Below are positions 17,425 to 26,981 of a stretch of 57,977 nt of DNA, piece after piece. The stretch is from Paraburkholderia lycopersici. Its GTDB lineage: Bacteria; Pseudomonadota; Gammaproteobacteria; Burkholderiales; Burkholderiaceae. Below the pieces are notes generated by a model. The model was not told where the DNA came from, ran no database searches, and worked only from the letters and a program-made list of their open reading frames with translations. Positions within the stretch are counted from its first letter, which is position 1. The number at the start of each line of letters is the position of its first letter. The position numbers and the translations under genes are program-made. The stretch lies in NCBI RefSeq assembly GCF_900096975.1, contig NZ_FMYQ01000039.1:1-57977 (forward strand), read 5' to 3'.

Positions 17425-18810
17425 ATGACCACAATGAAAATAACCGCTGCGGTTCTTTCCGCGGGGCTGTGTGCAGGATATTTCACGCTTGCGGTGCTGC
17501 CGGCGCGCGCTGCGCCCCCGTCCTTGAAGGGCGCGGCGCAGGGCTTGTTGCAGTCCGTCGATCTTGCCGTGGGCGAACAGCGCACGCTGCCCACGACTGC
17601 CGTCCTGAAGCGCGTCGCGGTAGGCGATCCCTCAGTCGCGGACGTAATGATTGTTCGCGACACCCAGCAGGGTGGCGTGCTGCTGATCGGCAAGGCTGCT
17701 GGGACGACGAACGTGATGCTGTGGGAAGGTAGGGGCGCTGCGCACACGATCACGGTTAACGTGGCGACGAAAGCAGCGCGCGAACTGCTCGGTCACGACA
17801 CGCCATCGGTGAAAGTGCTGGACGGCATCGCGATCATTAGCGGTACTGCTGCAACAATGGAGCAGCATCAGCGAGCTGTTGCGGTGGCGCAAGAGTCGAT
17901 CGGTAAAGATGCAAAGGATGCAAGCATACTCGACACGTCAAGCATAGCGACGCGGGCGATTGTCCAGGTGGACGTGCGTGTCGTAGAGTTTGGCAGGGCA
18001 GCGATAAAACAGATCGGCTTCAATTTCTTTCGACAGAGCTCTGGCTTTTCCTTCGGCTCGTTTGGGCCCTCGTCGCTCTCGACAGGCATGAATAACACGT
18101 CGGCGAACAATGCGCTCTCAGCCGTTACGCCGATTTCCACTGCATTCAATCTCGTGTTTGCATCATCCATGCACGGCTTGGCAGCCGATCTAAGCCTGCT
18201 GGAGACGAACAATCTGGCACGCGTACTCGCAGAGCCTACTCTCGTCGCGCTCTCCGGACAGAACGCCAGCTTTCTCGCGGGTGGCGAAATTCCGGTGCCG
18301 GTGCCTCAGGCACTAGGCGCAACGTCGATTGAGTACAAGCCGTATGGCATCGGCCTCACGCTCACTCCCACTGTCCTGTCGCCGCAGCGCATCGCACTTA
18401 GGGTCGCGCCGGAAGCGAGCCAGCTCGACTTTACGAATGCCGTGACAGTGAGCGGAGTGTCGCTGCCCGCAATCACGACGCGGCGCACGGAGACTACGAT
18501 TGAACTCGGCGATGGAGAGAGCTTTGTGATTGGCGGCCTGATCGATCGCGAGACGTCATCCAATGTGAACAAAGTGCCCCTGCTCGGCGACCTGCCCGTT
18601 ATTGGCACGTTCTTCAAGCAATTGAACTATCAGCAGATCGACAAGGAGTTAATGATCATTGTGACGCCTCATTTGGTGTCACCGCTTGCACGGGGTGCGA
18701 CGCTGCCCGCGACACCAGGTGAGCAGGCTGAGCAGCACAACGGCCCTGTGTGGGGAGCGTTGTTGGGCGGCATGGCGTCGCGCGATCCGGTGCCAGGATT
18801 TTCGCAGTGA
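17425..18810 (+). CDS. cpaC: Type II/III-type secretin CpaC/RcpA of the Tad pilus
   Basis: A 461-residue outer-membrane secretin subunit. The first 30 residues are a signal peptide ending near PARAAPP. Residues about 45-120 are the N-terminal secretin domain (VLKRVAVGDPSVADVMI, then GTTNVMLWEGRG), residues 120-170 a BON-like segment, and residues about 250-420 the secretin core (LARVLAEPTLVALSGQNASF, LAGGEIPVPVP, IGGLIDRETSSNVNKVPLLG and LPVIGTFF). The length is normal. It forms the pore through which the Flp fibre exits. Confidence 0.94.
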   Translation: MTTMKITAAVLSAGLCAGYFTLAVLPARAAPPSLKGAAQGLLQSVDLAVGEQRTLPTTAVLKRVAVGDPSVADVMIVRDTQQGGVLLIGKAAGTTNVMLWEGRGAAHTITVNVATKAARELLGHDTPSVKVLDGIAIISGTAATMEQHQRAVAVAQESIGKDAKDASILDTSSIATRAIVQVDVRVVEFGRAAIKQIGFNFFRQSSGFSFGSFGPSSLSTGMNNTSANNALSAVTPISTAFNLVFASSMHGLAADLSLLETNNLARVLAEPTLVALSGQNASFLAGGEIPVPVPQALGATSIEYKPYGIGLTLTPTVLSPQRIALRVAPEASQLDFTNAVTVSGVSLPAITTRRTETTIELGDGESFVIGGLIDRETSSNVNKVPLLGDLPVIGTFFKQLNYQQIDKELMIIVTPHLVSPLARGATLPATPGEQAEQHNGPVWGALLGGMASRDPVPGFSQ

Positions 18811-18859
18811 TTGCGCGAGTCTTGCTGATGCGGAGTCAGCAGGGGCTACATAGGCATTG

Positions 18860-20095
18860 ATGAACCAGAGTGCACTTTTGCAAACTTACCATACAGACGA
18901 TACGGCAACGGACTTTTTCGTGCTTGCCTCCACAAGCGAGATAAATGTTCGCTGGATCGTGGAGACGATTGGTGCGAGCGCAACGGTCGAGGTGGTCGCG
19001 CTCGATGCGTCGCGTGTGACCCAGCGAATCGCGGAAAGCAGACCGACGCTCCTTTTCGTCGATTTCTCCGAGGGGCGAGGCGTGGCAGCGAGCGCCGTGA
19101 CCTCCGCCGCCCGTGCGGCGTTTCCTGGTCTGCAGGTCATCGCGCTCGGTCGGCTCTCTGAGCCGCAATGCGCTCTGGCAGCGTTGCGTTCCGGTGCATG
19201 CGAATTCGTCGATGTCGCTGGCGATGCTGGCGACGCGTTGCGCATTGTGCGTGAAGTTCTTGGTAGTCGCGCTCAGCCACCGAGCCGTCACGGGCGCCTC
19301 ACAGTACTGCTAGGCGCACGCATAGGAGTGGGCGTGACGACGCTTGCGGCGAACCTTGGCGTGCTTTTTGCAAATGACGGACGTGCGCACGGCCGGCATA
19401 CGGCGCTGCTTGATCTTGGATTGCCGGCGGGCGAAGGCGCGGTGCTCTTGAGCGCGGGCGACGATTTTAGTTTCGTCGACGCGGTGCGGAATCTGCACCG
19501 CGTCGATGAGACATTCGTGCACACGGCGTTCGCACATCACACGAGTGGGCTCGCACTCATTACGTTGCCCACCGAGCTTGGTGCGTTGCGCGAGATTTCG
19601 TCTCAGTCGGCGGTCGCGCTGCTCACCCGGCTACGTGCATTCTTCGACCACCAGATCGTGGATCTCGGCGGTTTCACCAACACCGACTTTATTGCACAGG
19701 TCGCCCAGGCTGCCGACAACGTCTGGATGATCTGTGATCAGAGCGTTGCGTCGATTGTTTCCGCCGCGCGCCAACTCGAAGTGCTGCGCGACGTTGGGGT
19801 GGATTCGGCCAACATGCGGCTCGTGTTGAATCGGTATGAGGCAGAGCTCGATTTGACGGCGGCGAATGTGGCTACACAGCTTGGAATCGAACTCACGGCT
19901 GTGTTGCCAGCCCGCCATGTAGCGCTGTGTCAGGCCGCAAACCGGGGCGAACTGGTCGTCAATGCCGCGCCGCGCGACCCGTATGTGCGCGCGCTCGAGG
20001 CGCTTCGCGCGCAACTCGATAGCGTACAGCCTCACTCGCCCAAGAAGCGTGAGGCATTCTGGCGCTTTCTCTCAAACTCACTGAAGCGATCGTAG
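18860..20095 (+). CDS. cpaE: Pilus assembly ATPase-like protein CpaE/TadZ
   Basis: A 411-residue MinD/ParA-like protein that in other Tad systems sits at the cell pole and localises the machine. Residues about 10-130 form a receiver-like domain (TLLFVDFSEG), and residues 140-400 a P-loop domain. The deviant Walker A reads ARIGVGVTTLAANLG, lacking the signature Lys of active ParA proteins, as is common in CpaE. A Walker-B-like segment LLDLGLPAGEG follows. ATG 18860 is preferred over the TTG three bases earlier. Only 3 bases separate it from tadA. Confidence 0.9.
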   Translation: MNQSALLQTYHTDDTATDFFVLASTSEINVRWIVETIGASATVEVVALDASRVTQRIAESRPTLLFVDFSEGRGVAASAVTSAARAAFPGLQVIALGRLSEPQCALAALRSGACEFVDVAGDAGDALRIVREVLGSRAQPPSRHGRLTVLLGARIGVGVTTLAANLGVLFANDGRAHGRHTALLDLGLPAGEGAVLLSAGDDFSFVDAVRNLHRVDETFVHTAFAHHTSGLALITLPTELGALREISSQSAVALLTRLRAFFDHQIVDLGGFTNTDFIAQVAQAADNVWMICDQSVASIVSAARQLEVLRDVGVDSANMRLVLNRYEAELDLTAANVATQLGIELTAVLPARHVALCQAANRGELVVNAAPRDPYVRALEALRAQLDSVQPHSPKKREAFWRFLSNSLKRS

Positions 20096-20098
20096 AAC

Positions 20099-21439
20099 AT
20101 GGCGGATAACATCGAATTTGCGGACGACGCTCCCTTGTTCGCACAGAGCCAGGAGTTCCATGACGTCAAGGCCGCAGCGCATGAGCATCTGCTTACGCGC
20201 ATCGAGGAGCTGGCAGCCGAGTTCGGACGTTGGTCGCGCCAGGCGATTAACGAGTTCGTCGCTCTGGAAATGGACAGTTTCGCGCGGCTTCGCCGCATTC
20301 CACTCAACGAGAGTGAGGTTCGCACGATCGCTGAGGCGTTGACGAAGGAGCTCGCTGGCTACGGACCGATCGAGGACCTGCTGAGCGATCCCGGCGTCGA
20401 AGATATCCTTGTCAACGGCTATAGAGACGTGTATGTGTCGCGTCACGGAAGGCTTTCGAAGATTCCGGTGCGTTTCTCAGACAATGCACATCTGCTGCGT
20501 ATTGTGCGGCGCATCCTCGCGCCGATCGGTCGTCGGCTCGATGAGTCGAACCCGATGGTGGACGCGCGCTTGCCGAATGGTGGGCGGATCAACGTCATCA
20601 TAGAGCCGCTTTCGCTCGAGGGTCCCATCGTCTCGATCCGCAAGTTTCGCAAGGATCCCCTGCGTCCTGATGAGCTGCTCAGTAACGGCACATTTATCCC
20701 GGAGATCGGTAGCCTCCTGGAGGCGGCAGTAACGGTGCGCTGCAATATTCTGATCTCAGGCGGTACGAGTTCCGGCAAGACATCGCTGCTTAACGCGCTT
20801 GCTTTCCACATCGCAGAAGCGGAGCGCGTGGTGACGATCGAGGACACCGCCGAGCTTTCGCTGAATCATCCTCACGTGGTGCGCCTCGAGAGCCGCCCGG
20901 GAGGTTTCGACGGAGCCGGCACCGTTACTATCCGCGACCTGATGCGAAACACGCTACGGATGCGTCCGGATCGCATTATCGTAGGCGAAGTGCGCGGCGG
21001 CGAGGTGCTGGAGATGTTACAGGCGATGAACACTGGCCACGATGGCTCCATGGCCACTGTTCACGCCAGTTCGCCGCGCGAATGCCTTTATCGGCTTGAA
21101 ATGCTTGCCGGGTTCGCCGGGTTTCAGGGCACGGAATCGAGCCTGCGTCGCCAGATCGCGAACGCTATCGATTTCATCGTGCAGATCGGGCGACTCTCGA
21201 ATGGACGGCGGAGAATTCTTTCGGTTACCGAAGTGACTGGACTTTCCGACGACATCATCTCGACCCAGGAGCTATATCGCTACGAGCCGGTCACGACGCC
21301 GGAGGGCGAGGAGCTTGACCGTTGGGATACCTTGGGTATTCATCCGCACTCTCCGAAGCTCGCGCGGTTCCGCCAGTCGATCAGCGCATCGTCAGGTTTT
21401 GGAATGGGTGGCAGCCGCGATGGGGGGCTCTATGTCTAG
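20099..21439 (+). CDS. tadA: Secretion ATPase TadA/CpaF
   Basis: A 446-residue hexameric ATPase of the type II/IV secretion superfamily that drives pilus extension. Residues about 75-200 contain GYGPIEDLLSDPGVEDILVN and RIDE-like elements, the Walker A is GGTSSGKTSLLNAL (near 222), an Asp box follows (VVTIEDTAELSL), and the Walker B is RPDRIIVGEVRGGE (near 290) with HDGSMATVHA as the His box. All motifs appear intact. It starts 3 bases after cpaE, and its end overlaps tadB by 8 bases. Confidence 0.95.
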   Translation: MADNIEFADDAPLFAQSQEFHDVKAAAHEHLLTRIEELAAEFGRWSRQAINEFVALEMDSFARLRRIPLNESEVRTIAEALTKELAGYGPIEDLLSDPGVEDILVNGYRDVYVSRHGRLSKIPVRFSDNAHLLRIVRRILAPIGRRLDESNPMVDARLPNGGRINVIIEPLSLEGPIVSIRKFRKDPLRPDELLSNGTFIPEIGSLLEAAVTVRCNILISGGTSSGKTSLLNALAFHIAEAERVVTIEDTAELSLNHPHVVRLESRPGGFDGAGTVTIRDLMRNTLRMRPDRIIVGEVRGGEVLEMLQAMNTGHDGSMATVHASSPRECLYRLEMLAGFAGFQGTESSLRRQIANAIDFIVQIGRLSNGRRRILSVTEVTGLSDDIISTQELYRYEPVTTPEGEELDRWDTLGIHPHSPKLARFRQSISASSGFGMGGSRDGGLYV

Positions 21440-22418
21440 TGCGATGTTGCTTGCGTTTGCGCTGCTATTCGCTGCAGCGGGACTCGTGCTCTTGAAAAGC
21501 GCGCAGGCGCTTGCGGCGCGCGCGCAAGCGACGCGTTACGTCGAGCGGCGGATGGCGGGAGTGGGCAATGGCCTGGGAGCATCCGCAACTGGCGCGGTTG
21601 GACAGGGGAAGAGCGCGGTCGCAACGCAGACAGGCAGCCGCGGTTCAACTGCCTCAGGGGGTTGGCAGACGCGCGTATCCACGTTCTTCGATCAAGCAAT
21701 GACCCGGGCAGGGATTTCCAACGTGCGAACTTCCGCTGCGCCCATCGGCTTCGCGATGCTCGCGGGGTGCCTGTGGGCATGGTTCGCAGGCGGTGCGGCA
21801 GCGATGGGCGCGGTGTTTGTTATGTCAGGCGCGCTGGTGGCGCTCGTGGTGACATCGCGTATAAAGCGGCGCCGCGCAAAGCTCATCGCTCAGTTGCCAG
21901 CCTTTCTCGATGGTATTGTCCGTCTCGTCGTCATCGGCAACAGCGTGCCTTCCGCGTTCCAGGGAGCGTTGCAAAGCACCGAAACTCCGCTGCGGGAATG
22001 TTTGGATCACGTATCGTCGATGCTGCGCACTGGCGTAGAGATTGACCGTGCCATGCAGCATGTCGCTCAGATCCATCACGCCCGGGAACTTGAGGTTGTG
22101 GGCGCGGTGCTACGGCTTTCGGTGCGCTTCGGCGGACGTGCTGACGTGATGCTTGAGCGCATGGCGTCTTTCATGCGCGACCTTGAGCAGGCTCAGCGCG
22201 AACTCGTGGCGTTGTCAGCGGAGACGCGCCTTTCGGCCACAGTGCTCGCCGCGCTGCCGGTCGGAATCGCCACTTTTCTCGCGATCACGAATCCGCGGTA
22301 TATCGCGTCGATGTGGGGTGATGACCGCGGGCGTCATCTCCTTTACTGCGCGTTCACTTTACACACAGTCGGTGCGTATCTACTGTACAGACTCACGTGC
22401 TTGAGGGGCGCGTTATGA
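21432..22418 (+). CDS. tadB: Inner-membrane platform protein TadB
   Basis: A 328-residue protein with the type II secretion GspF domain (residues about 165-290: LIAQLPAFLDGIVRLVVIGN, then LRECLDHVSSMLRTGVEID). There are N-terminal (AMLLAFALLFAAAGLVLL), middle and C-terminal hydrophobic segments. ATG 21432 is chosen because it follows a G-rich TGGGGGG stretch and overlaps the tadA stop; ATG 21420 is a 4-codon longer alternative. A Gly/Ala/Ser-rich linker (residues 40-75) precedes the second membrane pair. It works with TadC as the assembly platform. Confidence 0.92.
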   Translation: MSSAMLLAFALLFAAAGLVLLKSAQALAARAQATRYVERRMAGVGNGLGASATGAVGQGKSAVATQTGSRGSTASGGWQTRVSTFFDQAMTRAGISNVRTSAAPIGFAMLAGCLWAWFAGGAAAMGAVFVMSGALVALVVTSRIKRRRAKLIAQLPAFLDGIVRLVVIGNSVPSAFQGALQSTETPLRECLDHVSSMLRTGVEIDRAMQHVAQIHHARELEVVGAVLRLSVRFGGRADVMLERMASFMRDLEQAQRELVALSAETRLSATVLAALPVGIATFLAITNPRYIASMWGDDRGRHLLYCAFTLHTVGAYLLYRLTCLRGAL

Positions 22419-23473
22419 ACGCAGAACGCATTGCGGTGCTCGCACTGTTGCTGGCTGCGCTTGGCTTCACGTTGTTCGCGGTGCTTGCCTGCATGCACAT
22501 CGTCGCGGCGCGTCGCACCGAGCGTACGCTCAAGGCTCGTTTCGGAGCGCCTCGCACACCTCCCGCAGCTGGCGCTCGTGATGCTGTGGGTGCGCCGCCG
22601 GCAACACCTGCGAAGGGCAGTACGGCGGTCGCATCCAACGATTCCGCAGAGCGCGCGACGGGATTCCCGGGCTTCGTCGACGCGCTCGCCGCAACGGGTG
22701 CGCGCTGGCTTGATACGTCTGCAGGGCGCCTCATTGTTGCCGACGAGGATCGCCGGGTCATCGACCAGTGCGGCTTTGTCGGCTCACGTGCGCGCGGTTT
22801 TTTCCTGATGGCTCGGCTCGGTTGTGCGATTGCGTTTAGCGTCGTTTTCGCCTGGTTGGTCGTCGCGCATGGTTCGGGCCGCTATGGGGCGGCATATGTC
22901 TGCGGCGGCGCGCTTGCCGGCTTCATGGTGCCGAAAATCTGCTTGCGCCGAAAAGCAAGAGGGAGGATCGAGGCCGTCGCGAGTGAGTTGCCGATGCTCG
23001 TCGATTTGCTGCGTCTTTTACAGGGCGTTGGTCTCTCTCTCGATCAGAGCCTGCAGGTCATGATCAACGAATTTCGACGCGTGCTGCCGGTACTCGCGGG
23101 CGAGATGGAGATTGCGCAGCAGCAATTCGTTGCGGGCCGTACGCGAGAGCAGTCACTGCAGCGCATGGCATCAATATTCGATAACGAAGATCTACGTACT
23201 GTGATCCGTCTGCTCGTTCAGGTCGACCGACACGGCGGTGCGGTCCAGGAGCCGCTCAAGCAGTTCGGTGAGCGTCTGCGCGAAGTGCGTCGGGCAGCGC
23301 TGCGAGAACACATTGGTCGGCTCACCGTCAAGATGACCGGTGTGATGATCGTTACGCTGCTGCCAGCGCTGCTGATCGTCACGGCGGGGCCAGGTATGAT
23401 TGCGGTGATGCATTCGCTTTTGTCGCTTCATCACGAACCCGGCATGAACAGGGGATACGGGGGGGCATTATGA
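22415..23473 (+). CDS. tadC: Inner-membrane platform protein TadC
   Basis: A 352-residue GspF-domain protein paralogous to TadB. Residues about 195-320 carry the domain (ELPMLVDLLRLLQGVGLSLD, RVLPVLAGEMEIAQQQFVAG). Hydrophobic segments lie at the N-terminus (IAVLALLLAALGFTLFAVLA), in the middle and at the C-terminus (TGVMIVTLLPALLIVTAG). ATG 22415 overlaps the tadB stop by 4 bases and is preceded by GAGGGG. Its own stop overlaps tadD (ATGA). A disordered Pro/Ala-rich stretch occupies residues 45-80. Confidence 0.92.
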   Translation: MNAERIAVLALLLAALGFTLFAVLACMHIVAARRTERTLKARFGAPRTPPAAGARDAVGAPPATPAKGSTAVASNDSAERATGFPGFVDALAATGARWLDTSAGRLIVADEDRRVIDQCGFVGSRARGFFLMARLGCAIAFSVVFAWLVVAHGSGRYGAAYVCGGALAGFMVPKICLRRKARGRIEAVASELPMLVDLLRLLQGVGLSLDQSLQVMINEFRRVLPVLAGEMEIAQQQFVAGRTREQSLQRMASIFDNEDLRTVIRLLVQVDRHGGAVQEPLKQFGERLREVRRAALREHIGRLTVKMTGVMIVTLLPALLIVTAGPGMIAVMHSLLSLHHEPGMNRGYGGAL

Positions 23474-24330
23474 GCGACTTCATCACGCGGCAAGTGTCAG
23501 TCTTGGGCCGAATGCTCGTGGTTGCGGTGCTCGGAGTGTTCGGCGCTTGCGCGTCGAAGGAGCAGGGCTATGCCATGGGAGCGCACGCGCGGACCGAAAT
23601 CCAGGTGCGAGAGGCAATTCGTGATCCTGCACCGGATATGCCAGGCATATATCTGAGCCTCATCGAGCGCATGCAGGGCGATGGCCTTTATTACGCTTCG
23701 CTCGCACACATCGACGCCTATGAGCACGAGTACGGTGTGAGTCCCGAGTCTATTCTGCTGCGTGCCGACGCGCTTCGCGCTACGGGCCAGCGCACCGCCA
23801 GCGCAGCAACCTATTCCCAGCTTCTTGCGACTCGACTCGCGGCGCGTGCCCATCGTGGGCTTGGACTGCTTGCGGGTGCAGCGAATGATTTCCCCGGGGC
23901 GGCGAGGGAACTGGGCGAAGCGTCGCGGCTTGCGCCGACGGACGCACTCACGCTGTCCGATCTTGGCTATGCACTGCTTCGCGAGGGCAACGCGGAGGGC
24001 GCGCGAGTACCGCTCCTGAAAGCAATTGAACTCGACTCGCATGACCCAAAGATCGCCGCAAACGTCGCACTGTACTTCGCATCGAGCGGTGACTCGGCGC
24101 GCGCGCAAACGCTGATCGAACAACAGGGATTTTCACCTGAGGTGCGTGCAGCCGTCGAGCGCGACGCACAGAACGTCGCTGACGCCCTTCATCGGCACGA
24201 GATCTCGCGGACGGGCAAGTTGACGGAATGCGCCACGGTGTCGGCGCCCCCATATGCCGTAACAAGCACACAAGTGCTCTGGCCGTGCGGATCGGGCCAG
24301 CCGCGCATAATCCAACATGCCGGGCAGTGA
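23470..24330 (+). CDS. tadD: TPR lipoprotein TadD
   Basis: A 286-residue pilotin-like protein. The N-terminus has a lipoprotein signal with Cys in VFGACASK near residue 27. Tetratricopeptide repeats span residues about 60-220 (LRADALRATGQRTASAATYS, LGLLAGAANDFPGAARELGE, LGYALLREGNAEGARVPLLK). TadD proteins help secretin subunits reach and assemble in the outer membrane. The start overlaps tadC by 4 bases. The C-terminal 45 residues are divergent and contain two Cys. Confidence 0.88.
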   Translation: MSDFITRQVSVLGRMLVVAVLGVFGACASKEQGYAMGAHARTEIQVREAIRDPAPDMPGIYLSLIERMQGDGLYYASLAHIDAYEHEYGVSPESILLRADALRATGQRTASAATYSQLLATRLAARAHRGLGLLAGAANDFPGAARELGEASRLAPTDALTLSDLGYALLREGNAEGARVPLLKAIELDSHDPKIAANVALYFASSGDSARAQTLIEQQGFSPEVRAAVERDAQNVADALHRHEISRTGKLTECATVSAPPYAVTSTQVLWPCGSGQPRIIQHAGQ

Positions 24331-24362
24331 CGAGCACGCTTCGCAGAACACACAGGAACGAT

Positions 24363-24734
24363 ATGAATACAAAGCCCAGCCAGATCGACTCTCTGCAAGC
24401 GAGCATCATGGCGGCTACGTGCTGTTTCGCGCGCGTGATGCTTCGCCTTGCGCTTTTCATGCCGCTGCTGCAATTCGCGCACGCGGAGGTAAGCGACACC
24501 ACTTCGAAAAGCGATGTCGGGCAAGCCACGCGTACCTGGCTCAATCTTCAGCGGGGCAATATGCAGGCTGCGCCTGGGCTGCCGACGCTTGGCGCCGAGG
24601 CTGGCTATGCGTACCGGCGTTACCTGAAGTCATTCCAGACCACGGTACCTGACTCGTTCGGTTCGTCTCTCAAGACTAGCGGCGCGTCAAACCAGGCGAA
24701 TGGCTTGCCAGCCGGCGTTGGGGGCACAAACTGA
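24363..24734 (+). CDS. DUF3613 family exported protein of the tad locus
   Basis: A 123-residue protein with an N-terminal hydrophobic segment ending in FAHAE (predicted signal peptide) and the DUF3613 signature TRTWLNLQRGNMQAAP followed by AGYAYRRYLKSF. DUF3613 genes are a regular accessory of Burkholderiales tad clusters; their role is unknown. ATG 24363 is chosen because AGGAAC lies just upstream and because the signal peptide starts there. The next gene follows after 1 base. Confidence 0.8.
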   Translation: MNTKPSQIDSLQASIMAATCCFARVMLRLALFMPLLQFAHAEVSDTTSKSDVGQATRTWLNLQRGNMQAAPGLPTLGAEAGYAYRRYLKSFQTTVPDSFGSSLKTSGASNQANGLPAGVGGTN

Positions 24735-24735
24735 C

Positions 24736-25473
24736 ATGGTTGCACACAGGCCCCTGCATGGGAGTGTCAGAACGTACGAACCGCACGCGCGGTCGCACAA
24801 GCGCGGCTCGATTGCATTCGTCGCAGCGATCGCAATCGTTGTAGCGGTCGCCGTGCTTCGTGTGATCAACGTTGCGTGCGTCTTTCGCTCATGGCGTGAT
24901 CTCCAGACCATCGTGGACCTCGCGGCGCGCGCCGCAGCGTCGCAGATCGGGGGCACGTTATATCCGCTCCTCGCTCCAGCGACAGCGTATGCATTGGGCG
25001 ACTCGAGCGATAGAGGCGGAGCGACGGTTACCGAGGCGAATGGTGCGATCCCGCTCAACGACGCGATTGTCCCGGTGACAAAACTGGCGCCAGACTATTT
25101 CGGGCGAAGCGCGCGAAGGCTGCAGCCGAGTACAGCCGTGAAGGCGACGGTCATCGGTTCGTTCTCGCTCGCTGGGATCGACCTGCTCGACGGGATGCTG
25201 GAATCGTCGCTCGGCACCGAAGTGAGTCCGGATGCTGTGTCCTCGAACTGGCCCATTCTCAAGGCCGGTGTGTTGGGTATTAATCTCGGCGCGCGTACGA
25301 GCTTGGTGACCAACGCCATTGTCAGTCCGCGCGTCTGCGTCCTTCAATTGCTACTTGCGACGCTCGGGGCGGTAATCGCCGGCTCGATGCGGGAGCTACC
25401 CGGCTTCCGGCAGGGCGTTGCATACGTCACGGGATATTCCATGAACTGTGGCGTCGCGCCGCTCGTCCGCTAG
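24736..25473 (+). CDS. Short TadG-like pilus-associated protein
   Basis: A 245-residue protein. The N-terminus has the TadG pattern RGSIAFVAAIAIVVAVAVL followed by VFRSWRDLQTIVDLAARAAA, where related proteins have xRRxLQxxADLAALA. Normal TadG-like proteins run 500-700 residues with a long exported domain; this one is less than half that length, and the remaining sequence matches the family poorly. A second hydrophobic stretch lies near the C-terminus (VLQLLLATLGAVIAGSM). A large TadG-like gene lies 2.4 kb downstream, so this copy may be degenerate or specialised. It is coupled tightly to the DUF3613 gene. Confidence 0.65.
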   Translation: MVAHRPLHGSVRTYEPHARSHKRGSIAFVAAIAIVVAVAVLRVINVACVFRSWRDLQTIVDLAARAAASQIGGTLYPLLAPATAYALGDSSDRGGATVTEANGAIPLNDAIVPVTKLAPDYFGRSARRLQPSTAVKATVIGSFSLAGIDLLDGMLESSLGTEVSPDAVSSNWPILKAGVLGINLGARTSLVTNAIVSPRVCVLQLLLATLGAVIAGSMRELPGFRQGVAYVTGYSMNCGVAPLVR

Positions 25474-25482
25474 AGTCATACG

Positions 25483-26871
25483 ATGCGAATTACGACCCCC
25501 ATTGACGAATTGGACCTTTACATCTGGGAAGGAAAAACAGATATCGTCGAGCGCGCGGCACGCTGCATGGCGAGCCTCGATGTTGATGTGATCCGTGCCG
25601 ATGACATTGCGATTTCGCCGCAGCGCATTGCCGCGCGCGCCTCCATCGCGGTTGTAAGCGTAAGTGTGATCGACACCGGTGCATTAGTATTGCGTGAATG
25701 GCAGGCGACCTATGGCATGCCCGTGATCTGGGTTGGTGCCGTGACACGCGACAACGATCCGGCCACATATCCTGCGGAATATTCGTACATCCTGCCTCTC
25801 GACTTCACCTGTGCTGAGCTGCGCGGACTTGTCTCGAAGCTCATGATTCAGGTGCGCGCGCATTCGGCACAGACTCCGAGTGCCGATGTGCTCATAGCGG
25901 AATCGGAGTCCATGCGTGCGCTGCTTGGCGAGATTGATACCTTCGCCGACTGTGAGACGAGCGTGCTCGTGCATGGCGAAACTGGCACAGGCAAGGAGCG
26001 GGTAGCTGAACTGTTGCACCGCAAGCACAGCCGCTATAGCCAAGGGCCGTTCGTCGCGGTCAACTGTGGCGCCATTCCAGATGGCCTTTTCGAATCGCTA
26101 TTTTTCGGCTATGCGAAGGGCGCATTCACTGGTGCAGTAGTCGCGCACAAGGGCTACTTTGAGCAAGCGGACGGCGGCACACTGTTCCTCGACGAAATAG
26201 GTGATCTACCGCTCTATCAACAGGTGAAGTTGCTGCGGGTGCTTGAGGACGGCGCTGTCACGCGCATTGGCTCGATCACTCCAGTGAAGGTCGACTTCCG
26301 GCTCGTCGCTGCGACCAACCGGAGACTGCCGCAGCTCGTGAAGGACGGCACATTCCGTGCCGATCTGTATTACCGTCTCGCGGTCGTCGAACTTATCGTG
26401 CCATCTTTGGAAGACCGAGGAGTTGTCGACAAAATCGTGCTCTTTAAGACTTTCGTCGAGATTGCTGTGGGCGAGCAGCGTCTTGCTGCGCTGCCGGAGA
26501 TGCCGTACTGGCTCGCTGAGTCTGTGGCTGCCATGCGCTTTCCGGGCAACGTGCGCGAGTTGCGCAATCTGGCAGAGCGCATCGGCGTCACGGTTCGACA
26601 GACGGGAAACTGGGATGCGCGCCGCCTACGCCTGCTCCTCGCGGGTGCCGGTGCGGTGCGGACCGCGCAGGAGACATCGGCTCCGCCGATTGTCGATCGC
26701 AGCAAATGGGACATGGCAGAGCGTAGTCGATTAATTGCCGCTCTCGACCAGAATGGCTGGCGCCGCAAGGATACCGCACAGCAGTTGGGCATCAGTCGCA
26801 AGGTATTGTGGGAGAAGTTGCGTAAATATCAAATAGTCGAAGAGGAATCGGAAATGCTGGATAAAGATTAG
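25483..26871 (+). CDS. Sigma-54-dependent activator with atypical receiver domain
   Basis: A 462-residue enhancer-binding protein. Residues 1-125 resemble a receiver but the usual phosphoacceptor strand reads IAVVSVSVIDTG, with Ser where Asp is expected, so activation by phosphorylation is doubtful. Residues about 140-370 are the AAA+ domain: Walker A GETGTGKE, GAFTGA (contact to sigma-54) intact in GYAKGAFTGA, Walker B GGTLFLDEIGDLP, and arginine finger region FRADLYYRL. Residues 415-455 are a Fis-type helix-turn-helix (NGWRRKDTAQQLGISRKVLW). It starts 10 bases after the short TadG-like gene, so it is probably part of the pilus operon and its regulator. Confidence 0.92.
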   Translation: MRITTPIDELDLYIWEGKTDIVERAARCMASLDVDVIRADDIAISPQRIAARASIAVVSVSVIDTGALVLREWQATYGMPVIWVGAVTRDNDPATYPAEYSYILPLDFTCAELRGLVSKLMIQVRAHSAQTPSADVLIAESESMRALLGEIDTFADCETSVLVHGETGTGKERVAELLHRKHSRYSQGPFVAVNCGAIPDGLFESLFFGYAKGAFTGAVVAHKGYFEQADGGTLFLDEIGDLPLYQQVKLLRVLEDGAVTRIGSITPVKVDFRLVAATNRRLPQLVKDGTFRADLYYRLAVVELIVPSLEDRGVVDKIVLFKTFVEIAVGEQRLAALPEMPYWLAESVAAMRFPGNVRELRNLAERIGVTVRQTGNWDARRLRLLLAGAGAVRTAQETSAPPIVDRSKWDMAERSRLIAALDQNGWRRKDTAQQLGISRKVLWEKLRKYQIVEEESEMLDKD

Positions 26872-26981
26872 TAGCTGGATCCCAAGAGACGGAATAAGAG
26901 AGACCTTGGTGCGGGCCGCTAACCTTTTCAGCAAGCTGTTGACCTTGGCTGAATGAGCAACTGAAACCAGGGATAGGCGCG

